Source: Pirellulales bacterium (GTDB lineage: Bacteria; Planctomycetota; Planctomycetia; Pirellulales; JAICIG01). From it: 5,473 bases of DNA. The DNA lies in NCBI GenBank assembly GCA_025924495.1, contig JAICIG010000492.1, positions 1-5,473 of the forward strand, written 5' to 3'. This document shows, piece by piece, positions 1 to 5,473 of this stretch. The stretch's first letter is position 1. The number at the start of each line of letters is the position of its first letter. The position numbers and the translations under genes were made by a program. Under the pieces are notes generated by a model. That model saw only the letters and a list, made by a program, of their open reading frames with translations, was not told the origin of the DNA and searched no databases.

Positions 1-373
1 GGTTTTCACGCGGAACCAGCGATTCGGTTTGCGGCGCCGGCGCCGGCCGAAAAGTCGATTCCGGCTCGATCGGCTGTACGACAAGCGGGAACGTCTCCGA
101 CTTCGTTCGCAGCTTCTGCTTAGCGCCGCCAGGGGAGTACACGGGCATCTCGTTGTCGAAGAGCGAGCGGCCATAGGACGTGGAGATCCATCTTAACGAA
201 CCGGTGGCTGGCCGGATCCCGTCAACGAACGTTACCTGTGCCGCTTTCTCTTGTGTCAGGGCGACTCTGCACAATGCCGCCGTCAAGATAACCAAGAGGA
301 CCACGGTCTGCGGGCCAGGCACAGCACGCTGGCGCGGCAAATTGTGTCGGTCAGGCAAAGCTTGACGAGACAC
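1..373 (-). CDS. Exported protein of unknown function, N-terminal part (3' end outside window)
   Basis: I do not recognise the family. The minus-strand frame stays open for 124 codons from GTG (373-371) to the left edge, with an in-frame stop just upstream at 379-377. The GTG is chosen because GGGGAG ends 8 bases before it, a normal ribosome-binding distance; in-frame TTG codons further in are alternatives. The N-terminus is arginine-rich, followed by a hydrophobic stretch (VVLLVILTAALCRVAL, about residues 25-40), which reads as a signal peptide or membrane anchor. There is no convincing lipobox, because the residue before the Cys is Leu. The exported part begins near TQEKAAQVTFVDG and later becomes rich in Pro and Ala (RPAPAPQ), a likely linker. 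It follows the TPR-CHAT gene on the same strand after 123 bases with no terminator hairpin, so co-transcription is likely. Coding status is inferred from the signal peptide, ribosome-binding site and context. Confidence 0.68.
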   Translation of the reverse strand, partial: MSRQALPDRHNLPRQRAVPGPQTVVLLVILTAALCRVALTQEKAAQVTFVDGIRPATGSLRWISTSYGRSLFDNEMPVYSPGGAKQKLRTKSETFPLVVQPIEPESTFRPAPAPQTESLVPREN

Positions 374-496
374 TCCTTAAACTCCCCGCGGCTCGCCGTT
401 ACAACCGGTGCCTAAGTTATGCCGTGCCTTCTCTTAAAATACCTCACTTTTGGAATATTCGACATAACCGGAACGCAAACTTGATGTTCCATCTGG
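374..496 (-). other. Spacer between TPR-CHAT gene and exported-protein gene
   Basis: This 123-base gap separates two minus-strand genes. I see no stem-loop followed by a T-run on the minus strand and no convincing -35/-10 pair. It contains the ribosome-binding site of the downstream gene (CTCCCC on the plus strand at 382-387, read as GGGGAG) and an 8-base palindrome, GAATATTC, at 453-460. The absence of a terminator favours read-through from the CHAT gene. Confidence 0.4.
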
Positions 497-3400
497 CTAA
501 CGCCAGTCGCCGGAGAGCACAAAAGCGGCCCAATAAAACACTGGCGCGCAGTGCCGCGATGCGGAGAACTCCATCCCGCGCCCTTTGCCAGACAGGGCCT
601 GCTTGTTCAGCATGCCTATCTGGGCCTGCCGCAGCGCTTCGGCTCGCGAAAGTTTCTTGCGCCAGAGATTCTCGTAAAAGTCCGCCATCAAGGCGGCGGT
701 CTGTTGGTCGTCCACACGCCATAGACTTGCAAGCACGCTGCTGGCGCCGGCAACCTGAAAAGCCCGTTGCAAGCCTAGCAGCCCTTCGCCACCCACGGTA
801 TTGCCGATGCCGGTCTGGCACGCGGACAACGTAACGAGTTCCACACCGCTCAGCCCGAGTTGCTCAATCTCGAGCGCGGTCAGAATGCCGTCGTCTTCCT
901 CCAGCTTTTCCGGACGATTGGCGCCGGCGAGTACGATGCCCGATAGCAGCCCGGGATGGAAACCGGCGGCGTCGCTACGAGCTGCGCGGTCGCCGGGCGC
1001 AAGATTGGCCGAACTGAGTCCGCGCGCCAGGGAAGCGACCTGCGGGGGAGCGAAGAAGCCGTGTGTCGCGAAGTGCAAGAAACGGTGCCGAGGCGCACTG
1101 GCCCGCACTGCCTCCTCGGTGGCGCTCGGGCCGTGCAGCGGGGTGGCCACCGGGGCATCAGAGTAAGCCTGAGCAAACGAATCGGCGACCTGCGCAATCT
1201 CCGCCTTCGTGGCGGCCAATCTCCGCCAGGCATAATGGGCATCCGCGCCGGGGCCGCGCATCGCCGAGCGTTTTGACGAAGCAACATCGGCCTTGCCGGG
1301 AGCGGCGCCATAGTCGATGTCACCCACAACCAGCAATGTCGGAAGGCCGTCGTTCGGAGAGGCGTCCGAGGCCAGCATGTCGGGCAACATCTGCGGCACC
1401 GGCAGCATTACAAACGATTGCGATTCGATCAGAAACTTGCCCGGCTCTTTCGCCGGCAAGGCTGCCCATGGCAACCAGGCAGTCGCTCCGTCAGGAGAAA
1501 TAAGCACTGTGTCAGCATCGGAAACATGGATCTCCAGCGGCGCCCAGAGTAATTGCCTTAGCTGGGCTCCGGGGTCTTTCTGGCCGGGCCGCTCCAAGCC
1601 CTCGAGCCAATCGTTGACAGCTTGTTCGATCGCATGGGCCGGTCCAAGATCGATCAGCTCGGTCTGGTGCTGGCGGCGCACGATAAAGGCGATCAGACGG
1701 CGCGCCGGCTTCACCTGTTCGGATTGGCCAAGTTTGGGAAAGTTCCAGTACTCCAGCAGATCGATGAGGGCAACATTATCGGGCAACGCCTGGCGGAGGT
1801 CATCGGGGGTTCGAGACCGCGACTGAACGTCGCGGCGGAACTCGGCGCTCTTCGCCGCCAGATCGCGCTGGAGGCGGTCGACCGTGTCGCCCAACTGGTC
1901 CAATTCGCGGCCATGCGCTGCTTCGTCACCGGTCCGCGGCCCGGCGTGCGACACCTGCGCGAGCTGCCGCGCCGCCGCTTCCAGCTCTTGATAAAGACCG
2001 GCGATTTGCGGGTTCTCTTCGGCGAGGGCCCGCCGCATTTTGCGTAGCACCTGCTGACGCCGCGATACCGCCCCCTTCCACGCCAAGACCTCGACGTACA
2101 GATCGTCGCGCGGCGCCGACAGCCCGATCATCAGCGAGAGATACTCATCGAGGTACAGCCGTGCCGTCCGCATCATAGCGAGCTGCTGTTGCTCCGATTG
2201 CGAGACAGCAGTCACGTTCAGGTGTTTGCGGACGATGCTTAATGCTCGTTTGTAATCCTCCGCCGCCATTGCGTCTTTGCCTTGCGCGCGGCGCGCGGCA
2301 GCCAGGTTCGCCAGCGTGACGGCGCATTCGGGGTGTTGCGCCCCCAGGGCGTTTTTACGAAGTTCGAGCACGATTTTGTAACGAGTTTCGGCTTCCGCGA
2401 GGTAATTCAATGCACGATACAGGCTGGCCTGGTTCTCCAGCGCCGTCGCATAATCGGGATGCTCCCTGCCCAGCAGACGAGTGCGGATATCGAGCACTTC
2501 CTTAATTTGGGCGTCGGCGGACCAATAGCTTTTGTTTCTCGTCGCTTTGTCTTTCGCCAGATTGGCTATGGCCAGGTTCAGCAGGGCCAGCTCTTCCTGC
2601 ACCCCCGCGCGATCGAGCTCGGTGCCCCGTACTTTCTGCAGAGAATCCGAAGCCTGCCGGAGCAGCGTTTTTGCAGCTTCGAATCTGTGTTGCAGGCGCT
2701 GCAGACGCGCCATGCCGACGAGCCACAATGCATAGCCGCGAGGGTCGCTGGTTGCCGACCGTCGCCGAGCTTCGCCTTCTTGGTCGAAGAGCCGCTTGGC
2801 CCGCAAATGATCACCTTCCGCCTCATAGAGCTCGGCTAAATTGTGTCGGACTGTCAGCCGGTAGGGATGGCCGGCGTCAAGGATCGCGTCATAAATGCCC
2901 ATTGCTTTGCTGAAGGCGCGTTCAGCGTCAACAAAGTTGGCCTCGACCTGATAAACAAGAGCCAGGTTATTCAGGGCCGAAGCGTAGTAAGGGTGCCTGG
3001 GACCGAGTGTCCGCTCGCATATCTCCGCCGCGCGACGCGCTTCGGGCTCAGCCCGAAGATAGTCGCCGCGCACGCGATACCAGCTCGCCAGGGTGTTGAT
3101 CGTGGATGCGTAGTCGGGGTGTCCTTCACCCAGGGTTTCGCGGCGAATTTCCAGCGCCTGACGAAGCAACGGCTCGATTTCGGACGATTTGCCCCGCGAT
3201 TGCAACAAGGCGGCCAGGCTGGTGAGACTGTTGGCGTAATCGGGGTGTCGCTCGCCGACAAGCGCCTTGCGTGCGGCCATTGCCGCGCGAATCAATTTCT
3301 CGGCTTCGACCGGGTCGAGCGAACGAGTAAGCAGCCCGAGGTTGTTTTGAGCCGTCGCGCATTCGGCCGATGGGTCGCTCGCCCTGGCCTTGAAGAGTTT

Positions 3401-3958
3401 AATTGCGCGCAAATAAGAGTTGCGGGATCGCGGATCTTTTCCTTGCGACCACTGCAGGTCGGCCAACACCACGAGAGCTTTCGCATAGCCCGTGCTCGTT
3501 TCCAATTTGTCTTTCGCGAGCACCTCCAACGATTCCTTAATCAGGCGCTCTGCTTCGGTGTAATCGGCGCGGAGCTGTAATGCCTTTGCCCGGTGTGTCA
3601 ACGTCTCGGCATAGCGCACCGACTCTCCTGGCAGTTGCTTGAAAAGAGCGGTTGCGTCGCGAAGGCATTCGTCGGCTTGAGCATAATCAGCGAGGACCGT
3701 ATACAGCACGCCGAGCAATCCGAGTGTTGCCGGGTAGTCGGCAGAAAAAGAGGGCAGCTTCTTCTGCTCTTCCGCTGATTTGCGTAGCAGGTGCTCAGCC
3801 TCAGCATATTTGGCGGCCAACAACAGAGAACGCGCATTGGCCAGCAATTCTGTCGAGTCGGACGGCCCACCGTCGCCTGCCCGGAGAACACCCGCTGACG
3901 CCCACCAGATGGTTAACGTCCGTGCGGCCATCAACGCCAGGGCGACCGTTCGATTCAT
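497..3958 (-). CDS. Exported TPR-CHAT domain protein (caspase-like cysteine protease)
   Basis: This is a 1153-residue protein. Residues 1-27 look like a signal peptide or N-terminal anchor (Asn-Arg, then a hydrophobic run to about Leu-Arg-Ala), so the protein is probably extracytoplasmic. Residues about 35-580 are tetratricopeptide repeats. Several are of the 42-residue kinesin-light-chain type, with HP.Y signatures at His238, 280, 322, 364, 500 and 542. Residues 585-720 form a helical, charged linker. Residues about 725-1153 are a CHAT domain (caspase/HetF-associated with TPRs, clan CD peptidase fold). His966 lies in HFATHGFF and Cys1047 in LSACQTG, and the conserved GGEGLLGLQRAF and SVLASLWRVDD segments follow. 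The catalytic pair is therefore intact and proteolysis is expected; the substrate is unknown. TPRs usually bind a partner protein. The start is ATG 3958-3956; no Shine-Dalgarno precedes it, but the signal peptide begins there. It diverges from the ECF sigma gene and probably leads an operon with the exported protein downstream. Confidence 0.95.
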   Translation of the reverse strand: MNRTVALALMAARTLTIWWASAGVLRAGDGGPSDSTELLANARSLLLAAKYAEAEHLLRKSAEEQKKLPSFSADYPATLGLLGVLYTVLADYAQADECLRDATALFKQLPGESVRYAETLTHRAKALQLRADYTEAERLIKESLEVLAKDKLETSTGYAKALVVLADLQWSQGKDPRSRNSYLRAIKLFKARASDPSAECATAQNNLGLLTRSLDPVEAEKLIRAAMAARKALVGERHPDYANSLTSLAALLQSRGKSSEIEPLLRQALEIRRETLGEGHPDYASTINTLASWYRVRGDYLRAEPEARRAAEICERTLGPRHPYYASALNNLALVYQVEANFVDAERAFSKAMGIYDAILDAGHPYRLTVRHNLAELYEAEGDHLRAKRLFDQEGEARRRSATSDPRGYALWLVGMARLQRLQHRFEAAKTLLRQASDSLQKVRGTELDRAGVQEELALLNLAIANLAKDKATRNKSYWSADAQIKEVLDIRTRLLGREHPDYATALENQASLYRALNYLAEAETRYKIVLELRKNALGAQHPECAVTLANLAAARRAQGKDAMAAEDYKRALSIVRKHLNVTAVSQSEQQQLAMMRTARLYLDEYLSLMIGLSAPRDDLYVEVLAWKGAVSRRQQVLRKMRRALAEENPQIAGLYQELEAAARQLAQVSHAGPRTGDEAAHGRELDQLGDTVDRLQRDLAAKSAEFRRDVQSRSRTPDDLRQALPDNVALIDLLEYWNFPKLGQSEQVKPARRLIAFIVRRQHQTELIDLGPAHAIEQAVNDWLEGLERPGQKDPGAQLRQLLWAPLEIHVSDADTVLISPDGATAWLPWAALPAKEPGKFLIESQSFVMLPVPQMLPDMLASDASPNDGLPTLLVVGDIDYGAAPGKADVASSKRSAMRGPGADAHYAWRRLAATKAEIAQVADSFAQAYSDAPVATPLHGPSATEEAVRASAPRHRFLHFATHGFFAPPQVASLARGLSSANLAPGDRAARSDAAGFHPGLLSGIVLAGANRPEKLEEDDGILTALEIEQLGLSGVELVTLSACQTGIGNTVGGEGLLGLQRAFQVAGASSVLASLWRVDDQQTAALMADFYENLWRKKLSRAEALRQAQIGMLNKQALSGKGRGMEFSASRHCAPVFYWAAFVLSGDWR
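2768..3247 (-). repeat. Tandem 42-residue TPR units within the CHAT protein
   Basis: Four consecutive units begin at His238, His280, His322 and His364 of the CHAT protein, exactly 42 residues (126 bases) apart. Each opens with HP(D/Y)Y or HPYR, followed by a helix with A..LN.LA.LY or a similar pattern, then a second helix with AE or A..... and A..I. Two more units in the same 42-residue phase begin at His500 and His542. The repeat is clear in protein but diverged in DNA, so it is an old domain array rather than a recent tandem duplication. Confidence 0.8.
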
Positions 3959-3991
3959 CGGTAAAAGTGCGCCGAGGAGGAGGTTGCAGGC

Positions 3992-4135
3992 ATGAGTTTA
4001 CTGGGGCGGCCAAGCGCGTGCAATTATCTCCCGGGTCTTTGGGGTTTGGCCTGTCGGTGGGTGTTTCGCAGATGCGGCCCTCCGGAGGTTGTTGTCGGTT
4101 GCCGGCCCACGGTATATCATCGGGCCGAACGGTAA
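3992..4135 (+). CDS. Possible 47-residue leader or small protein upstream of the sigma factor
   Basis: AGGAGGAGG at 3975-3983 sits 8 bases before ATG 3992, the strongest ribosome-binding site in the window. The frame runs 47 codons to TAA 4133-4135, just before the sigma factor coding region and in a different frame. The peptide begins MSLLGRPSACNYLPGLWG; it has three Trp-or-Cys-rich turns, ends in charged residues, and has no recognised family or clear membrane segment. It could be a translated leader, a small protein, or chance. Against it, the best promoter for the sigma factor (4092-4120) lies inside this frame, so it would need a separate upstream promoter, and I see none that is good. 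Evidence is limited to the ribosome-binding site. Confidence 0.28.
   Translation: MSLLGRPSACNYLPGLWGLACRWVFRRCGPPEVVVGCRPTVYHRAER
3995..4023 (-). promoter_or_regulatory. Weak candidate promoter for the TPR-CHAT gene
   Basis: On the minus strand, TTGCAC (4023-4018) and TAAACT (4000-3995) are separated by 17 bases. This would start transcription about 30 bases before the CHAT start codon. The -10 matches the sigma-70 consensus at four of six bases and the -35 only in its TTG core, so this is a tentative call. The leader lacks a Shine-Dalgarno sequence. Confidence 0.2.
4079..4088. promoter_or_regulatory. Perfect 10-base palindrome upstream of sigma promoter, possible operator
   Basis: CCTCCGGAGG is a perfect palindrome ending four bases before the candidate -35 element of the sigma factor promoter. 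Its position suits a regulator site, but GC-rich DNA makes such palindromes fairly common. A direct repeat TGTCGGT at 4052-4058 and 4093-4099 flanks it. Confidence 0.2.
4092..4120 (+). promoter_or_regulatory. Candidate sigma-70-type promoter of the ECF sigma gene
   Basis: TTGTCG (4092-4097) and TATCAT (4115-4120) are separated by exactly 17 bases. They match the TTGACA/TATAAT consensus at four and five of six bases. Transcription would begin near 4127, giving a leader of about 30 bases before TTG 4159. If real, this excludes the in-frame ATG at 4072 as the start and points to transcription by the housekeeping sigma factor. Confidence 0.42.
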
Positions 4136-4158
4136 GGTTGCCAACAGCGAGACGGAAG

Positions 4159-4809
4159 TTGAGATCGCCATCTTCTTCGCCATCTTCGGTTACGCAATGG
4201 CTCGAGCGTGTGCGACACGGTCGCGACGACGATGCCGCGCATCAGCTCTGGCAGCGGTATTGCCGGCAACTTACCGAGGTGGCCAGACGGCGTTTGCGAG
4301 AATTGGGCGCGCGTGGCCGGACCACCGACGAGTCCGACGCCGTGCAAGAGGCATTCGCTGCCTTCTTTCGGCGGGTCGAGGAGGGCGCCTATCCCAACTG
4401 CCACGACCGCAACGATCTGTGGTGCCTGCTGCTGAAGATCACCGACAGTAAAGCGCGCCAACTTGCACGTGCCGAGCGGCGCCGGAAGCGCGGCAACGGC
4501 AAGGTGCGCGGCGACTCCGCCGTGATGGGCGGCGGTGCCGTTCGCGGCGACGCCTTCGATCAGCTTGCAGGTGTTGAGCGAAACCTGCCGTTGGCCGAGC
4601 CCGCGCTGGAAGATCCTAGCGAAACGTTCGTCGATCGGTTGCTCGAGACATTTTCGCTTTTTTACGGTTCGCTAGACGCCCTGGAGCGCGAAGTGCTTCG
4701 CAGCAAAATGCAGGGTTATACCAACGATGAGATTGCCGTGCGGATCGGCTGCGTCACTAGAACCGTCGAACGAAAGCTAAAAGTAATTCGCAGCCGCTGG
4801 CAATCCTAG
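4159..4809 (+). CDS. ECF-type RNA polymerase sigma factor (planctomycete Sigma70_ECF family)
   Basis: From TTG 4159 this is a 216-residue sigma factor that would direct RNA polymerase to a dedicated promoter set. Region 2 spans about residues 11-105 (VTQWLERVRHG, then ESDAVQEAFAAFFRRVEEG and NDLWCLLLKIT). A basic linker with RRRKRGNGKVRGDS follows. Region 4 spans about 155-212, with the helix-turn-helix GYTNDEIAVRIGCVTRTVER. Core regions 2 and 4 are complete. The start is uncertain: TTG 4159 puts nine residues before SVTQWL, normal for the family, and fits the promoter at 4092-4120, but its ribosome-binding site is weak. TTG 4138 and ATG 4072 (245 residues) are alternatives; the extra residues from 4072 do not resemble the family. 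No anti-sigma gene or fused regulatory extension is visible. It is divergent from the TPR-CHAT gene, which is a candidate target (inference). Confidence 0.93.
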   Translation: MRSPSSSPSSVTQWLERVRHGRDDDAAHQLWQRYCRQLTEVARRRLRELGARGRTTDESDAVQEAFAAFFRRVEEGAYPNCHDRNDLWCLLLKITDSKARQLARAERRRKRGNGKVRGDSAVMGGGAVRGDAFDQLAGVERNLPLAEPALEDPSETFVDRLLETFSLFYGSLDALEREVLRSKMQGYTNDEIAVRIGCVTRTVERKLKVIRSRWQS

Positions 4810-4978
4810 CGAGTCGTGCTCCACTATACCGACGTTCACATCCACCGGAATCCACACGATCGGAGCCGCTGCTCGGCTGGTTGCCGGAGCGGGCGCATAC
4901 ACTGCCGCATCAGCCATTGCCACCAAAGGCCACAAACGCAGAAGGCCGAGAGAGGCGACTCTCGGCATCGAGGCGTAA
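4810..4978. other. Intergenic region after the sigma factor gene
   Basis: I see no convincing gene here. The reading frames on both strands lack coding character, ribosome-binding sites and family resemblance. The one clear structure is the hairpin at 4945-4966. No T-run terminator follows the sigma factor stop codon. Confidence 0.45.
4945..4966. repeat. Perfect 8-bp inverted repeat (hairpin, 6-base loop)
   Basis: GCCGAGAG (4945-4952) and CTCTCGGC (4959-4966) are exact reverse complements around AGGCGA. As RNA this would be a stable GC-rich stem. No T-run follows on either strand, so it is not a classic intrinsic terminator. It could still mark the 3' end of the sigma factor transcript or be part of the repeat cluster to its right. 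Confidence 0.55.
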
Positions 4979-5350
4979 ACCGAGTGGTCGGCCAAGTTAG
5001 AGGCCGATAAACCAGCTCCCCGAGTCGTCCACTCGGCGAACCACTCTCTTATAGAGCAAGGTACCTGGATTCTCAAGAGGTTAGGGCGACGATACGTCAT
5101 CGAACTCATCCCCTGGAGCAGCCCCGGTGAGCTGCCTTCAGCATCACCTCAAAGCCAGGCTGTTAACCGCGATCCCCTGGCATTGGCCCGACTCTACCAG
5201 GGTCTAATAGATGCTGGAGTTGCCAAAAACCGTGCTGATGTTGCCCGCTACTTCGGCGTCAGCCGGGCGAGGGTGACTCAGGTCCTTCGGCGACTTCGTT
5301 GTGAGGGTAATGGGAGCAACGGCATTGGCCATGGGAGCAGTCAGCCATGA
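4979..5350 (+). CDS. Small helix-turn-helix DNA-binding protein, start codon not found
   Basis: The frame is open from just after TAA 4976-4978 to TGA 5348-5350, 123 codons at most. Coding character is clear from about 5063 (GTWILKRLGRRYVIELIPWS). Then follow a Ser/Pro-rich linker and a helix-turn-helix at about 5174-5300 (DPLALARLYQGLIDAGVAKN, then ADVARYFGVSRARVTQVLRRL). This helix-turn-helix resembles that of small proteins encoded beside serine recombinases (from memory of the pattern, tested by no search). No ATG, GTG or TTG occurs in frame before TTG 5183, which would cut into the domain and has no ribosome-binding site. Possible explanations are a rare start such as ATT 5069 (AAGG lies 7 bases upstream), a lost 5' end, or a sequencing error. 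The ATGA overlap with the next gene suggests it is, or recently was, translated. Confidence 0.58.
   Translation, partial: TEWSAKLEADKPAPRVVHSANHSLIEQGTWILKRLGRRYVIELIPWSSPGELPSASPQSQAVNRDPLALARLYQGLIDAGVAKNRADVARYFGVSRARVTQVLRRLRCEGNGSNGIGHGSSQP
4980..5036. repeat. Nested inverted repeats (8-bp outer stem, 6-bp inner stem)
   Basis: CCGAGTGG (4980-4987) pairs with CCACTCGG (5029-5036). Directly inside the left arm, TCGGCC (4988-4993) pairs with GGCCGA (5002-5007). The two stems are contiguous on the left side, with an unpaired stretch of 21 bases (5008-5028) on the right. This is an asymmetric, bulged hairpin, the kind of shape seen in folded recombination sites and structured leaders. No attC core (GTTRRRY) is present, so no specific identity is claimed. 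Confidence 0.5.
5333..5337 (+). promoter_or_regulatory. Ribosome-binding site of the right-edge gene
   Basis: GGGAG lies 9 bases before ATG 5347, inside the end of the helix-turn-helix gene. It supports ATG 5347 over the second in-frame ATG at 5386. Confidence 0.5.
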
Positions 5351-5473
5351 GTCAGTCGTTATCTCAGCCGGGCACAACCGGGGAAATGACGTCGGTCAGC
5401 GACCCTTTTGCCAATATCGAGTCACCGGTACTGGCATTGCGTCTGCTTAAACAGCATGGAATTGTGCCGTTCA
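5347..5473 (+). CDS. Unrecognised protein, N-terminal 42 residues (3' end outside window)
   Basis: The frame opens at ATG 5347, overlapping the TGA of the helix-turn-helix gene by four bases (ATGA), with GGGAG 9 bases upstream. It is open to the right edge. The visible part is a polar, Ser/Thr-rich start followed by DPFANIESPVLALRLLKQHG, which looks like the first helix of a folded cytoplasmic domain; no signal peptide is present. I cannot name a family from 42 residues. The overlap implies translational coupling and a shared job with the helix-turn-helix protein. A second ATG at 5386 is a less likely start. Confidence 0.55.
   Translation, partial: MSQSLSQPGTTGEMTSVSDPFANIESPVLALRLLKQHGIVPF

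Noticed and set aside
180..365. Plus-strand frame of 61 codons near the left edge
   Set aside because: The opposite strand has a better frame with a signal peptide and ribosome-binding site, so this is its shadow.
2843..3580. Long plus-strand frame of 245 codons opposite the CHAT gene
   Set aside because: It is a mirror of the strongly supported TPR coding sequence, has no recognisable domain, and exists because high GC keeps antisense frames open.
497..3958. Type III-E CRISPR-associated CHAT protease (Csx29-like)
   Set aside because: There is no repeat-spacer array and no gRAMP-like gene here, and the N-terminal export signal does not fit a cytoplasmic CRISPR partner.
4023..4028. GATAAT on the minus strand as the -10 of the CHAT promoter
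   Set aside because: The -10 match is good, but nothing resembling a -35 lies 16-18 bases upstream.
3652..4158. Extension of the sigma factor frame upstream to 3652 (385 residues)
   Set aside because: The frame is open by chance through the antisense of the CHAT gene and the control region. The extension has no family resemblance, and the candidate promoter lies inside it.
4945..4966. Intrinsic terminator for the sigma factor
   Set aside because: The stem is good but no T-run follows, and it lies 135 bases past the stop codon.
4980..5036. Integron attC site
   Set aside because: The folded shape is suggestive, but the required RYYYAAC and GTTRRRY core boxes are absent.
4777..5109. Minus-strand frame of 110 codons overlapping the sigma factor end
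   Set aside because: It overlaps the conserved 3' end of the sigma gene and the start of the helix-turn-helix frame. Its Ala/Val/Pro-rich stretch alone is not evidence of a gene, and I see no ribosome-binding site.

Overview
The window looks like planctomycete chromosome. The main clue is an ECF sigma factor of the lineage-expanded Sigma70_ECF type (region 2 opening near VTQWLERV, region 4 with GYTNDEIA and TRTVERKLKVIRS). High GC, an exported TPR-CHAT protein and genes lacking Shine-Dalgarno sites agree with this. The assignment rests on family resemblance only; there is no rRNA or other taxonomic marker here.

Layout, left to right. (1) Positions 1-373, minus strand: the N-terminal 124 residues of an unrecognised exported protein with a GTG start, running off the left edge. 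(2) Positions 497-3958, minus strand: a 1153-residue protein with a signal-peptide-like N-terminus, a long TPR region and a C-terminal CHAT caspase-like protease domain whose His and Cys are both present. (3) Positions 3959-4158: a 200-base divergent control region. It holds a plausible sigma-70-type promoter pointing right, a weaker one pointing left, and a 47-codon reading frame behind a near-perfect Shine-Dalgarno sequence. (4) About 4159-4809, plus strand: the ECF sigma factor, most likely starting at TTG 4159. (5) Positions 4810-5036: mostly non-coding, with two sets of inverted repeats. (6) Positions 4979-5350, plus strand: an open frame with a clear helix-turn-helix but no usual start codon. 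It is joined by an ATGA overlap to (7), an unrecognised gene at 5347 that runs off the right edge.

How the parts may work together (inference): the sigma factor and the TPR-CHAT gene are divergent neighbours. The exported protein at the left edge lies 123 bases downstream of the CHAT gene on the same strand with no terminator visible between them. The simplest reading is a sigma-factor-linked module for an extracytoplasmic or envelope TPR-CHAT protease and a co-transcribed exported partner. The helix-turn-helix pair on the right seems to be a separate unit. Its helix-turn-helix recalls small proteins found beside serine recombinases, and the preceding DNA is rich in inverted repeats, so a mobile or recombined segment may begin around 4940-5040.
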